Positions 1-8,799 are shown, counted from the first letter of the stretch. The stretch is 64,000 nt of DNA from Fidelibacterota bacterium (GCA_021734325.1 JAIPJF010000020.1:1-64000); one strand, 5' to 3'. The notes: generated by a model not told the origin, from the sequence alone. Numbers and translations: made by a program.

Positions 1-110
1 GCCTTCATTACATTGTTACTATAAATTGGTACTGCAACTGCTGCCAATACACCAATGATCACAATTACGATCATCAGCTCAACTAGTGAAAAACCACTAT
101 TTCTTTTCAT
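1..110 (-). CDS. Type IV prepilin, 3' part cut by window edge
   Basis: The minus strand from 110 encodes a class III prepilin start. A short basic leader MKRNSG is followed by F, the sequence SLVE and a hydrophobic helix (LMIVIVIIGVLAAVAVP). The PilD-type cleavage site lies between G6 and F7, and E11 is the conserved Glu+5. Only 36 residues are inside the window; the globular part lies beyond position 1. A strong Shine-Dalgarno AAGGAGG sits at 126-120, nine bases ahead of the ATG. The gene lies downstream of pilC and pilB on the same strand but has its own long leader with a sigma-54-like promoter. It is therefore probably the major pilin (pilA-like), although a minor pilin or type II pseudopilin cannot be excluded without the C-terminal part. 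Confidence 0.9.
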   Translation of the reverse strand, partial: MKRNSGFSLVELMIVIVIIGVLAAVAVPIYSNNVMK

Positions 111-172
111 CTGTTGTATCCTCCTTAAAGGATTTTTTTCTGTAGTTAAAAACACTTTTATTTTATGCTTCG

Positions 173-196
173 GCAACTCAGGTATTCCCGAGTTGC
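173..196 (-). promoter_or_regulatory. Hairpin in the 5' leader of the pilin mRNA
   Basis: GCAACTC (173-179) and GAGTTGC (190-196) form a perfect 7-bp stem around a 10-nt loop, with a possible GG/CC continuation inside. It lies between the predicted sigma-54 promoter (225-209) and the pilin ribosome binding site, so it would be transcribed in the untranslated leader. A role in transcript stability or translation is a guess. Confidence 0.45.
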
Positions 197-208
197 ACAT
201 TAATATAA

Positions 209-225
209 TTCAAAGGTTGTGCCAA
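209..225 (-). promoter_or_regulatory. Sigma-54-like promoter of the pilin gene
   Basis: Read on the minus strand, 225 to 209 is TTGGCACAACCTTTGAA. It has the -24 GG and the -12 TTG at the spacing of the RpoN consensus TGGCACR-N4-TTGC. The last consensus C is A here, as in three other copies of the pattern in the window. It is about 100 nt upstream of the pilin ATG. Pilin genes in many bacteria are RpoN/PilR dependent, and an NtrC-family activator is encoded at 3414-4799. Confidence 0.6.
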
Positions 226-300
226 AGATGGGTATGTGACGCAAATCACACAAATACAGTTAGATAGCCAGTTAGCTCGAAATTGATATATCTAAAAAGT

Positions 301-348
301 GTCATATATATATACAAAAACCGAACATAAATGTCATATATATATGTC
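301..348. promoter_or_regulatory. Paired AT-rich half-palindromes, candidate activator sites
   Basis: GTCATATATATAT occurs at 301-313 and again at 333-345, offset by 32 bp (about three helical turns). The second copy continues to GTCATATATATATGTC (333-348), one base off a perfect 16-bp palindrome. The nearer copy ends 75 bp upstream of the pilin -24 element, a normal position for a sigma-54 enhancer site. Similar 16-mers occur at 4881, 51102 and 59011. The AT-richness makes chance similarity possible. The rest of the spacer 111-447 shows no gene. Confidence 0.45.
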
Positions 349-447
349 AGCATGTAATTTTATGCATACATCCAGAATGCAATTATTTCAAATCGATTGA
401 ATGAGATCCTTGTAAAAAAAGTATAAAATTACGAGCGTCAGATCAAA

Positions 448-1671
448 TTAATGTATGGCTGTGCTCATCTGGAAAATCGGCAGGTAAAGAGTGACCACAA
501 TGACGGCGATAACAAGGCCAAGACCGCCCATGACGATAGGTTCAATCGTGGCAGAAAGCTTATCAACGGATGTGTTAAAATCAGCCTCGTGGAATTCAGA
601 TATTTTCTCCAGCATGACTGCGAGTGCACCAGATTTTTCACCTACAGATATCATAGAACTGACCATAATGGGGAAGATATTATCATACTTGGCCAACTGC
701 CCACCCAGGCTTCGACCGTGCGCAATCTGGGTCGAAATATCCTCTGTCATTGCCTTGATATAGGTGTTGTCAGATGTATTACCAGCAATTTTAAGGGCAT
801 TAATAAGGGATACTTCAGAGCGTATCAGAACAGCCAGTGTTTTGGCAAATCGGGCGATCATGGATTTGTGGATGATGTGACCTGCTATTGGAACTTTAAA
901 AATATGTTTATCAATGAAAAGTCGACCTTTGGGATTTGCACCAATTGCCTTCATCCCTATCCAAAATCCGCCAATAAAAATCGCTTCAAGGATTAAATGG
1001 GAACTTAAAAAATTACTCATATTGATCATTAATTGTGTGGATGCGGGTAATTCAGCACCAAAACTATCAAAGATATCTGCAAATTTTGGCATGAGACCAA
1101 ACATCACACCACCAAGAACAACGCTGAAAAATATCGCAATAAATTTTGGGTAACTTGTGGCAGAGGACAATCGTTTTCTGACATCATCTTCTTTTTCAAT
1201 ATAAATGGCAATCTGATTCAGGATCCTATCCAGACCACCGCCCATTTCAGCGGCATTCACCATGGAAATAACAAATCCAGGAAAAATGTTCCTGTGTTCA
1301 GCCAGAGCCTCAGAGAATGGGTGACCCGCCTTTACAAAGATAAGAATATCTCCAAGAGCTTTTCTGAAGTTCTTATCCTCAAATTGCAGTTGTACAATGG
1401 ATATGGCATCAACCAACTGAATACCTGCATCAAGCAGAGTGGATAATTCTCTGAAAAGAACGACCTTAAGCGCCGGATCCACCTTGGGTGGAGTGAGATT
1501 TATTTCACTAAGTTTCCAGGCTCGTTTTTTACCACGAATAGGCTCAACAGTGACCGGCTTAAGACCCATTTTGCGTAATTCGGCACTAACTTCCTCACGT
1601 GTATAGCCACCCAGCGTTCCCTCTGTTCGTTTTCCCTTGCGGTCAACAGCGACATATCTGAAGTTACCCAT
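448..1671 (-). CDS. pilC: Type IV pilus inner-membrane platform protein PilC
   Basis: This 407-aa protein has the GspF/PilC architecture: an N-terminal cytosolic domain opening YVAVDRKGKRTEGTL, then two homologous T2SSF domains (about 70-195 and 270-395) with three hydrophobic membrane segments. The last segment is near the C-terminus (LGLVIAVIVVTLYLPIF). PilC sits in the inner membrane and couples the cytoplasmic ATPases to pilin insertion and extraction. The ATG shares one base with the pilB stop (TAATG at 1671), so the two are translationally coupled. Length is normal. No terminator-like hairpin follows the stop at 448. Confidence 0.93.
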   Translation of the reverse strand: MGNFRYVAVDRKGKRTEGTLGGYTREEVSAELRKMGLKPVTVEPIRGKKRAWKLSEINLTPPKVDPALKVVLFRELSTLLDAGIQLVDAISIVQLQFEDKNFRKALGDILIFVKAGHPFSEALAEHRNIFPGFVISMVNAAEMGGGLDRILNQIAIYIEKEDDVRKRLSSATSYPKFIAIFFSVVLGGVMFGLMPKFADIFDSFGAELPASTQLMINMSNFLSSHLILEAIFIGGFWIGMKAIGANPKGRLFIDKHIFKVPIAGHIIHKSMIARFAKTLAVLIRSEVSLINALKIAGNTSDNTYIKAMTEDISTQIAHGRSLGGQLAKYDNIFPIMVSSMISVGEKSGALAVMLEKISEFHEADFNTSVDKLSATIEPIVMGGLGLVIAVIVVTLYLPIFQMSTAIH

Positions 1672-3275
1672 TATGCGACCCTAATGATTTCATCTAATGT
1701 CGTTAGTCCTTTTCTTGCCTGAACAACACCTTCCATAAAGATCGAAATGGTTCCCAATTTCTCAGCGGCGGCTCTTACTTCCATTTCAGAAGCATCTTCA
1801 ATGATTAATTCTTTGATGCTGGGCTCCATAAATAGCATTTCATGAATTCCAAATCGACCCCAATAGCCGGAACCGTTGCATTGACTGCAACCCTTCCCCT
1901 TATAGTAGGTATGTTCCGTGATATCAACTCCCTGACGACTCATGAACATTTTGATATCATCAGAAGGTTGAATCGGTTCACGACAATTGGTACAAATTCT
2001 TCTTACCAGTCTCTGGGCAACAATCACCGATATTGAAGAAACAATAAGATATTTATCGATACCCATGTTTAACAGTCTAATAATAGTTGCCACAGCATTA
2101 TTCGTGTGTAGAGTACTTAATACGAGGTGACCTGTCAAGGCTGCTTTGATAGCGATTTCAGCAGTTTCATAATCCCTGATTTCTCCCACCATGACGATGT
2201 CGGGATCTTGTCGCAGTATAGAACGAAGGGCAGAGGCAAATGTAAGGCCCACACCGGGACGCGCCTGGACCTGATTAATGCCGGCCAGACGGTACTCAAC
2301 TGGATCCTCGACAGTAATTATATTCAATTGTGGGCTATTTACAAAGGTCAGAACTGAATAAAGGGTGGTCGTTTTTCCAGATCCTGTCGGTCCAGTTACC
2401 AGAAGCATCCCATTGGCTGCTTTTGCCTTTTCCTTTAATCGGATGAGTTTATTCGCCTCGATTCCCAGATCATCCAGATTCAGGGAAATTGATCCCTGAT
2501 CCAGAATACGCATAACGATTTTTTCACCATAGATGCCTGGGATCGTGGAACAGCGCACATCAACACTTCGACCCATGATTTTAAATTTTACACGACCATC
2601 CTGGGGAACACGTCGTTCGGCGATATCAAGATCGGCCAATATTTTTATTCTGGCGATCACACCTGATTGCAAGCGTCGATTTGCAGGGGGAAATTCTCTT
2701 AGCACACCATCAATTCGAAATCTGATTCTCAGATCATTTTCTTGTGGTTCAATATGAATATCACTGGCGCGCTCTTGAATCGCTTGCACCAGAAGTGAAT
2801 TGACAAAGACCACAGCCGGAGCATCGGTGGCTTGTGTTCTTAGAATATCAACGCTATCTTCGTCGTACTCCTCTTCTTCATCCAGCTCTTCCTCGACTTC
2901 AACCAAGTCCTGAAGTGTGTCTTCGAAAGCATTTTTATCAGAGAAGATTGTACCAATGGCAAATTCAATGTCGTCTGGATCCGACCAAACAGTCTCAATT
3001 TCCTTGTTGATTTTATTGCGGATGATCTGGACAGCAACCATATCCAGTGGGTCGGCCATGGCGAGAACAACTGTTCCGTCCTCCAATACATCGATTGGTA
3101 CGGCACGATGGAACTGACAAACTTCCTCTGAGACTTGCAATGCAATACTGGTCGCAAAGGAAGCAATCCCCTTTAAGCTGGTTAGCTTAAGCCCGAAATC
3201 CTTATAAATATCCGCAATACCCTCAGCTTGGATTGCTCCGATGGATGGGGCTGCTTCAATTTTTTTTAATTCCAT
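1671..3275 (-). CDS. pilB: Type IV pilus assembly ATPase PilB
   Basis: This 534-aa GspE/PilB hexameric ATPase powers pilus extension. It has an N-terminal MshEN-like domain (about 20-120), a very acidic linker (126-140), then the T2SSE motor. Walker A is GPTGSGKT at 295-302, the Walker B region is QDPDIVMVGEIRD at about 356-368, and a Cys4 zinc site is formed by C428/C431 and C463/C466, as in PilB and GspE. It overlaps pilC by one base. No PilT retraction ATPase is in the window, so motility versus adhesion cannot be judged. No strong Shine-Dalgarno precedes the ATG. Confidence 0.93.
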   Translation of the reverse strand: MELKKIEAAPSIGAIQAEGIADIYKDFGLKLTSLKGIASFATSIALQVSEEVCQFHRAVPIDVLEDGTVVLAMADPLDMVAVQIIRNKINKEIETVWSDPDDIEFAIGTIFSDKNAFEDTLQDLVEVEEELDEEEEYDEDSVDILRTQATDAPAVVFVNSLLVQAIQERASDIHIEPQENDLRIRFRIDGVLREFPPANRRLQSGVIARIKILADLDIAERRVPQDGRVKFKIMGRSVDVRCSTIPGIYGEKIVMRILDQGSISLNLDDLGIEANKLIRLKEKAKAANGMLLVTGPTGSGKTTTLYSVLTFVNSPQLNIITVEDPVEYRLAGINQVQARPGVGLTFASALRSILRQDPDIVMVGEIRDYETAEIAIKAALTGHLVLSTLHTNNAVATIIRLLNMGIDKYLIVSSISVIVAQRLVRRICTNCREPIQPSDDIKMFMSRQGVDITEHTYYKGKGCSQCNGSGYWGRFGIHEMLFMEPSIKELIIEDASEMEVRAAAEKLGTISIFMEGVVQARKGLTTLDEIIRVA

Positions 3276-3309
3276 TTTGGCTTTCGTCAGCTTAGCTAGT
3301 TGTCCCTAA

Positions 3310-3330
3310 TTTAATTGGTGGACAATTAAA
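3310..3330. promoter_or_regulatory. Inverted repeat ahead of pilB
   Basis: TTTAATTG (3310-3317) and CAATTAAA (3323-3330) are perfect inverted arms around GTGGA, 35 bp upstream of the pilB start and about 85 bp beyond the stop of the regulator gene. It could be an operator for the pilBC transcript or a weak AT-rich hairpin. It has no T-run of the kind expected for an intrinsic terminator. Confidence 0.3.
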
Positions 3331-3413
3331 AATATTTTTTAATAAAAATGTAAAGAGATGAATATTATTAGTAAGTTCCCATATCTAAATCAGCTCTCGA
3401 CTCTCGGTTCAAG

Positions 3414-4799
3414 TTAACTCTGTATTCCTAATTGTTTCAACTTTAAATGAAGGTGCTGTCGACTCAAGCCGGCAGCATTGGCGGCTTTACTAATGTTGAG
3501 ATTGCTCTGCTTTAAGAGCGCCTGAAAATAGATTTTCTCGAAATCTTCTTTCGCATCATTGTAATTGCCGACTTCCTGCTCAGAATGAGGGGACATGAAT
3601 CCTCCCCCTGACAGGAGCTGCGTTGGAAGATCAGAAACGCTGATCGTATCGTCTCTGCACATGATCATCGCGTTCTCCAACACATTCACCAGTTCCCTGA
3701 TATTCCCCGGCCAGTGATAGGTATTAAATATCTGCAAGGCTTTTGGTGCAATCCGGGAGACCGTTTTCCCCATGGCTTCAGATAATCTTTTCAAGTGATA
3801 TTCTATGATAACAGGTAAATCTTCCCTGCGATCCCGAAGCGGTGGAATCTGGATATTAAAGACATTTAATCTGAAATAAAGGTCCTCCCGAAAACGTCCA
3901 CTTTTGACCAGGGCCTCCATATTCTGATTTGAGGCAGCAACAACACGGAGGTTCAATTTTATTTCAGTAGGATTTCCAACTCTTCGAATGCTGCTTGTCT
4001 CTAACATGCGTAGCAGTTGTATCTGAAATTCAGGTGTTGTCTCAGTGATCTCATCCAGGAAAATCGTGCCATTATGAGATTCTTCAAAAACTCCGATCTT
4101 CCTCTCATTCGCTCCTGTAAACGATCCCTTCTCATGGCCAAAAAGGGTACTCTCTAGCAATGTACCAGGAATGCTCCCACAGTTGATGGGAATAAACGAC
4201 CCTTCAGAATTCCGACTTTTATTGTGAATAAGTCTGGCGGCAACCTCTTTTCCAGTCCCAGATTCACCGGTCAGAAGAACGGTTGTATTGTAATCAGCTA
4301 CCGTGGTGATTTTTTCAATAATGCGCTGCATTACAGCAGAATGAGCTTCAATATCCAGATAGTCAGTGTGTCGCTTCAGCTCTTTTTTTAGAGCGATATT
4401 CTCACTTCGGATCTGCTTTTCTGAAAGACCTCTGGATATTCTAATCTGAAGTTGATTTAAATCGATGATCGGCTTCGCCAGGTAATCATATGCTCCGTGT
4501 TGGATGCACTTGACAACGATATCTGTGTCTTGAATGGCGCTTACCATGATGACAATAAGTTCTGGGCTGGTTTGTTTAAATTGCTCTAAAAGTTTGAGTC
4601 CGCTGATGCGGGGCATATTGATATCCAGGACTGCCACATCAAAAATTTCTTTTTCGAAATGTTCAATTGCTATCTCAGGTGTGATCGCAGCGGTTACAGC
4701 GTAACCAAGATCACTCAAGTAATTTTCAAAAAGGTGGGTAATGTCCGGTTCATCATCAACGATAAGGATACGGGCTTTAGCTTTGGATTTTGCGCTCAT
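3414..4799 (-). CDS. NtrC-family sigma-54-dependent response regulator
   Basis: This 461-aa regulator has three domains. The receiver domain (about 10-125) has acidic pocket D15/D16, phospho-acceptor D59 and K109. The AAA+ domain (about 150-380) has Walker A GESGTGKE at 178-185, sigma-54 contact loop GSFTGA at 225-230 (the GAFTGA motif with Ser) and Walker B GTIFLDE at 244-250. A C-terminal Fis-type helix-turn-helix (about 430-460) completes it. It would be phosphorylated by a sensor kinase, not encoded nearby, and drive RpoN open-complex formation. Its position beside pilB/pilC suggests a PilR-like role. Sigma-54-like promoters precede the pilin and three distant surface genes in this window. 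A candidate binding site lies 82 bp upstream of its own start, suggesting autoregulation. Confidence 0.93.
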   Translation of the reverse strand: MSAKSKAKARILIVDDEPDITHLFENYLSDLGYAVTAAITPEIAIEHFEKEIFDVAVLDINMPRISGLKLLEQFKQTSPELIVIMVSAIQDTDIVVKCIQHGAYDYLAKPIIDLNQLQIRISRGLSEKQIRSENIALKKELKRHTDYLDIEAHSAVMQRIIEKITTVADYNTTVLLTGESGTGKEVAARLIHNKSRNSEGSFIPINCGSIPGTLLESTLFGHEKGSFTGANERKIGVFEESHNGTIFLDEITETTPEFQIQLLRMLETSSIRRVGNPTEIKLNLRVVAASNQNMEALVKSGRFREDLYFRLNVFNIQIPPLRDRREDLPVIIEYHLKRLSEAMGKTVSRIAPKALQIFNTYHWPGNIRELVNVLENAMIMCRDDTISVSDLPTQLLSGGGFMSPHSEQEVGNYNDAKEDFEKIYFQALLKQSNLNISKAANAAGLSRQHLHLKLKQLGIQS

Positions 4800-4880
4800 A
4801 GATAGTGGTACCTGTTTAAATATTTTTTTGGGTTTGTTCTTTTATCATAGTGTTCAATATAAAGGAAAATTCACCATAGT

Positions 4881-4896
4881 GTAGTAATTATATGAC
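4881..4896. promoter_or_regulatory. Candidate activator site upstream of the NtrC-family gene
   Basis: GTAGTAATTATATGAC at 4881-4896 matches the element at 59011-59026 at 15 of 16 positions. AATTATATG is repeated with an 11-bp period (4886 and 4897), so two half-sites fall on the same helix face. It lies upstream of the start of the response regulator gene (4799, minus). Confidence 0.4.
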
Positions 4897-4947
4897 AATT
4901 ATATGCGTTTATTGATTATTAACTCAACTAGCCGCCGAGGGAGATAT

Positions 4948-4965
4948 GCAGGTGAAAAAACCTGC
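4948..4965 (-). terminator. Hairpin after the SUF operon (weak terminator)
   Basis: GCAGGT (4948-4953) and ACCTGC (4960-4965) form a 6-bp stem with a 6-nt loop, starting 8 nt after the stop of the Rrf2 gene on the minus strand. No clear U-tract follows, so intrinsic termination would be weak. Confidence 0.35.
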
Positions 4966-4973
4966 TGCTTTGT

Positions 4974-5450
4974 CTATTCTTTAGACTTTGAAAGGAGGGG
5001 GTTGGCTGTGAGACAGGTTTCCCACCACCCTAGCCCCTTTGGATCCATGAGGTGCTCCAATGTGGTTTGACTGAGCACATGATCCAGAACAGACTGGATT
5101 GCACACCAGAAGGATCGAACTGTGCAGTGATCAAAGTGAGGACATATTTCACCGTTACCAGAATAGTGATCACAAAATCCGCCGGTGAATAACTTCCCTC
5201 CCAGAACTTCAAAAACATCGCTGAGTTTGATATCCTCGGGTTTCCGGGCCAGCATATATCCACCATCTTTACCCCTGCTGCTGGTAACGAAGCCATTGAT
5301 TCTGAGAATACGAACCAGTTTTGCCGTATTCGAGGATGTGAGCTGTTCGGCCTTACTGATGCTGGAAATACTGCTTCCACCTTTTTCGGTCATGCGGCCA
5401 ATGTGCAGCAGGCATCGGATGCCGTACTCTTCCTGAGCACTAATTTTCAT
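4974..5450 (-). CDS. Rrf2-family (IscR/SufR-like) Fe-S sensing regulator
   Basis: This 158-aa Rrf2 protein starts MKISAQEEYGIRCLLHIG, the typical winged-helix opening, with a recognition helix near 33-50 and the basic wing SSRGKDGGYMLAR (57-69). C93, C103 and C109 are the likely ligands of an Fe-S cluster, so it probably senses Fe-S status or oxidative stress and represses the suf operon. It is the last gene of that operon, with its ATG directly after the sufT stop (TAAATG). IscR and SufR genes are more often promoter-proximal. A distal position still gives feedback, because the regulator is made only after the machinery genes. Confidence 0.88.
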   Translation of the reverse strand: MKISAQEEYGIRCLLHIGRMTEKGGSSISSISKAEQLTSSNTAKLVRILRINGFVTSSRGKDGGYMLARKPEDIKLSDVFEVLGGKLFTGGFCDHYSGNGEICPHFDHCTVRSFWCAIQSVLDHVLSQTTLEHLMDPKGLGWWETCLTANPLLSKSKE

Positions 5451-5786
5451 TTAGAGTAACCCAAGTTGTAGCAATCCAGCTTCAGAAATCATATCTTTAT
5501 GCCATTGGGGCTCCCAGACGACCTCAACGTCTGCAAACTCCAGCTCAGGTACCTCTTGCAGGATCTGCTGTTTGACTGAAATTGGCAACGAACCGGCGAC
5601 TGGGCAATTGGGAGCGGTCAAGGTCATTTTAACATAGCCTTCCAGCTCCTCTGTTACCGTGATATCGTAAATCAGTCCAAGATCATAGATATTCACAGGA
5701 ATTTCCGGGTCATAAATACCCTTTATAACTGAAACGATCTTCTCTTTAATCTCATTCAGGTCGAGTTCAGGCATTTGTTTATTCAT
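5451..5786 (-). CDS. sufT: SUF-associated MIP18/DUF59 protein (SufT-like)
   Basis: This 111-aa MIP18-family (DUF59) protein carries the signature DPEIPVNIYDLGLIY (26-40) and the conserved cysteine C61 in TAPNCPVAG. Members fused to or encoded with SUF operons help maturation and delivery of Fe-S clusters to client proteins. It lies 14 bp after sufU and abuts the Rrf2 gene, inside the operon. The length is normal for a stand-alone SufT-type protein. The symbol rests on this context. Confidence 0.85.
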   Translation of the reverse strand: MNKQMPELDLNEIKEKIVSVIKGIYDPEIPVNIYDLGLIYDITVTEELEGYVKMTLTAPNCPVAGSLPISVKQQILQEVPELEFADVEVVWEPQWHKDMISEAGLLQLGLL

Positions 5787-5800
5787 AGAGCGTCCAAATA

Positions 5801-6253
5801 TTATTCTGTCTTAGCGGTTTCGTTCGTCGTTTCAAGTGCATTGATAAGCGTATGCCAGGATAAAATGGCACACTTCACACGGGCAGGAAATTCCTGAACT
5901 CCGCCAAATACGGCCAATTTTCCAAGATCTTCCAAATCATTGTCGCTCAAGGGCTTACCAGTTACAAGATCGTGAAAACATTCAAAATATTTACGCGTAT
6001 CCTTGATTGATTTGCCTTTAAGAAACTGGGTCATCAAGCTGGCTGATGAAGTAGAAATGGCACAACCACTGCCGATGAATGAGATATCTTCTATCATACC
6101 GTTCTCAATCTTTAGATAGAGTTCCAACTTATCTCCGCACAATGGGTTATGTCCTGTTGCGTGATGTGAGTGAGGAGTCATTTCCCTGAAGTTCCTGGGG
6201 TTCTTATTGTGATCCAGGATCACTTCCTGATATAGTTCTCTTAGTTCAGACAT
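5801..6253 (-). CDS. sufU: SUF sulfur-relay scaffold SufU
   Basis: This 150-aa SufU/IscU-fold protein has the zinc and sulfur-acceptor set C39 (PLCGD), D41, C64 (GSGCAIS) and C128 (ARVKCA). SufU accepts persulfide sulfur from SufS through its zinc-bound cysteine. The insertion between C64 and C128 is that of SufU rather than IscU. The start codon overlaps the sufS stop (TGATG at 6253). It replaces SufE, which is absent, so this is a Gram-positive-type sulfur relay, also common in FCB bacteria. Confidence 0.93.
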   Translation of the reverse strand: MSELRELYQEVILDHNKNPRNFREMTPHSHHATGHNPLCGDKLELYLKIENGMIEDISFIGSGCAISTSSASLMTQFLKGKSIKDTRKYFECFHDLVTGKPLSDNDLEDLGKLAVFGGVQEFPARVKCAILSWHTLINALETTNETAKTE

Positions 6254-7470
6254 CAGCCCATGAGCTCCTTAACTTTTAAAATAGCGCTGCAAATTGAATC
6301 GATCTCAGCTTTGGTATTGTAAAAAGCAAGGGAGACTCTTGTTGTGGCTGGTACTTGATAACATTCCATAACAGGTTGAGTACAGTGATGGCCGGTACGA
6401 ACTGCGACACCCTCCATATCCATAATGGTCCCCACATCATGGGGGTGAATGCCTTCCAATACGAAGGAGATGATACTTCCCTTGTTCCTTGCTTTCCCAA
6501 TAATCCGTAATCCCTCGATCTGCTCAAACTGTTTTGTAGCATATGCGAGCAATTCTCTTTCGTAACGGTCAATGTTTTGAAGCCCCAAAGCAGAAACGTA
6601 GTTTAGCGCCGAGGATAAAGCAATGGCTCCAGAGATATTTGGCGTACCAGCCTCAAATTTATATGGAATCTCATTAAATTCAGTTTTCTCAAAACTGACA
6701 TCTAATATCATATCGCCACCACCCTGGTAAGGACGCATCGATTCAAGAAAAATTTGCTTCGCATAGAGCACACCAATGCCTGTCGGTCCATAGATCTTGT
6801 GACCGGAGAAAACAAAAAAATCACAATCCAGAGCCTGCACATCAATCGGAAAGTGGGCAATAGACTGTGCTCCGTCCACCAGAACTGGGATCCCAAGATC
6901 GTGGGCTCGCTGCACCAGTGTATCAAGCTTGTTTATCGTTCCCAATGAGTTGGACATTTGTGTGATAGCGACCATTTTTACCCGCGAGTTGAGAAGCCTG
7001 GGAACCTGGGAAAAATCCAGATCACCATTCTCAAGAAGAGGGATAATGCTCAATTTAGCCTGGTGTCTTTCAGCAAGGAGTTGCCAGGGGATGATATTCG
7101 AATGATGTTCCATCTCAGAAAGGAGTATCTCATCACCAGCATTAAGCCTTGGTTCCAGATAACTACTGGCAACCAGGTTGATGGCTTCAGTTGCCCCTCT
7201 CACAAACACGATTTCCCGGGCACTTGCAGCTTGAATAAATTTTTGAACAGTTTCCCGGGCACTTTCATACAATTTTGTAGATTCACGGCTCAGGTAGTGT
7301 ACACCCCGATGGATGTTTGCATAATTGTTCGAATAGAGGTCTACAATGCTGTCTATGACAGGTTGTGGCTTTTGTGTTGAGGCTGCGTTGTCAGCATAAA
7401 TCAAGGGCTTTCCGTATATTTCCTTCGATAGTATTGGAAAATCCTTGCGAATTTTTTTAATATCAAACAT
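6253..7470 (-). CDS. sufS: Cysteine desulfurase SufS
   Basis: This group II PLP cysteine desulfurase releases sulfur from L-cysteine for cluster assembly. I place the start at the ATG at 7470, giving 405 aa: MFDIKKIRKDFPIL is the usual N-terminus, an 8-bp ATGTTTGA overlap joins it to the sufD stop, and a GGAGG lies 12 nt upstream. An in-frame ATG at 7503 would add 11 atypical residues. With the chosen start the PLP lysine is K225 (SGHKIYGP) and the active cysteine is C363 (RTGHHCTQP), one residue from the E. coli SufS numbering K226/C364. Confidence 0.94.
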   Translation of the reverse strand: MFDIKKIRKDFPILSKEIYGKPLIYADNAASTQKPQPVIDSIVDLYSNNYANIHRGVHYLSRESTKLYESARETVQKFIQAASAREIVFVRGATEAINLVASSYLEPRLNAGDEILLSEMEHHSNIIPWQLLAERHQAKLSIIPLLENGDLDFSQVPRLLNSRVKMVAITQMSNSLGTINKLDTLVQRAHDLGIPVLVDGAQSIAHFPIDVQALDCDFFVFSGHKIYGPTGIGVLYAKQIFLESMRPYQGGGDMILDVSFEKTEFNEIPYKFEAGTPNISGAIALSSALNYVSALGLQNIDRYERELLAYATKQFEQIEGLRIIGKARNKGSIISFVLEGIHPHDVGTIMDMEGVAVRTGHHCTQPVMECYQVPATTRVSLAFYNTKAEIDSICSAILKVKELMG

Positions 7471-8785
7471 GGAAATTTTGAGCCTCCATGAGTCTAGCCT
7501 CAATTTCTGCCTGAATATATTCCCTCAATGAATCGAGCTTGACCTCCTGTGTGATTTCAGTAGCAAAAGCACGGGTAAGCATGAGGGCGGCATCTTGTTT
7601 TGAAATGCCTCTCGACTGCAGATAAAAAAGCGCATTTTCATCCAATTCACCAATTGTGGCTCCATGAGCGCATTTTACATCATCAGCATGTATCTCGAGT
7701 TGAGGTTTTGTATCAACTCTGGCATCGCGTGAGAGGAGGAGGTTCTTGTTGGATTGTTGGGCATTGGTCTTTTGTGCATGTTCTCTTACCAATACCAAAC
7801 CATTGAAAACACCCCGGGAGTGATCGTTCATGATCCCACGAAAATGCTGGTCACTCATGCAGTTAGGTTGGGCGTGATCCACGTAGGTCCTAATATCCAG
7901 ATGTTGTGATTTATCACCAAGATAAATACCCCTTAGCACCACCTCAGAACCACTTCCTGCAAAATTTATCTCTGTATTTGTTCTTGTGAATCTTGATCCA
8001 AATAAGTATTGGTGATGGTTAAGGGAACCAGCGTCTGCCAGCTGGGCATAGGTATTTGAAAGATGATCCGTCTCATCAGATTCCAGACCAAGTTTGTAGA
8101 TTTCAAGGGCTGCACCTTCATCGATTTGAAAATAATCCGCCGGGATGGTCAGCGCTTTTGTAGCAGTGACAGAAGCAAATTGCTGAATAATTTTTAAGCG
8201 AGAATTTGGGTTTAGATGCACCACATTAATCGGATTCGAAAGTGTGGTCTTCCCAGATTGGGTACCTAGGAACAAAAGATGCAGTGGTTTGGTGATTTCA
8301 ATATTTTTTTGAAGTTCAATGAATAAACCGGTTCTGGCTAGTCCCTGGGTAATGTGTCTAAAAATATTATCGTCGGTCAGCTTGGCATTTTTAATGACTC
8401 TTTCAACCTCATCTTGTGATCCTGGCTCCAAATCCTCAAGAAGGTTGATAGCGATGCCGTCTCTGGCTAAGACTGAAATCTCATCTGATAGTGTTCGGTT
8501 GAAGTGCCCATCAATAAAGACCAGATGGTGGGCATCGGCGAATGCAGCTGTTAATTGTTCGACATCAGCAGGATTGACTTCTGCTTCTGCAGCAAAGCTT
8601 GGCTGGCGATCAAAAACACTTGAAAGGGGAGTATAACGCCATTCCTCATTTTTCCTGGTAGGGAAATTCTCAGTTCGTACTTCAGAGAGGGATCGCTGTC
8701 TGAAATCCTTTGAAAGCACAAAGTCTGAGCCCTTTCTACTTTGGTCCTGGACCCAATCCTTGAAAATATTTAATGTCTCTGTCAC
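7463..8785 (-). CDS. sufD: Fe-S scaffold subunit SufD
   Basis: This 440-aa SufB/SufD-fold protein has the N-terminal helical region with the family motif NEEWRYTPL and a right-handed beta-helix ending in HGATIGELDENALFYLQSRGI, the SufD/SufB C-terminal signature. SufD pairs with SufB and two SufC copies as the cluster-building scaffold. It follows sufC by 14 bp and overlaps sufS by 8 bp. Length and motifs are normal. Confidence 0.93.
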   Translation of the reverse strand: MTETLNIFKDWVQDQSRKGSDFVLSKDFRQRSLSEVRTENFPTRKNEEWRYTPLSSVFDRQPSFAAEAEVNPADVEQLTAAFADAHHLVFIDGHFNRTLSDEISVLARDGIAINLLEDLEPGSQDEVERVIKNAKLTDDNIFRHITQGLARTGLFIELQKNIEITKPLHLLFLGTQSGKTTLSNPINVVHLNPNSRLKIIQQFASVTATKALTIPADYFQIDEGAALEIYKLGLESDETDHLSNTYAQLADAGSLNHHQYLFGSRFTRTNTEINFAGSGSEVVLRGIYLGDKSQHLDIRTYVDHAQPNCMSDQHFRGIMNDHSRGVFNGLVLVREHAQKTNAQQSNKNLLLSRDARVDTKPQLEIHADDVKCAHGATIGELDENALFYLQSRGISKQDAALMLTRAFATEITQEVKLDSLREYIQAEIEARLMEAQNFHV

Positions 8786-8799
8786 GATCGATTCCCCGC

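Noticed and set aside
55-267. 70-codon plus-strand frame at the window start
   Set aside because: It is antisense to the prepilin and its leader; no domain or ribosome binding site.
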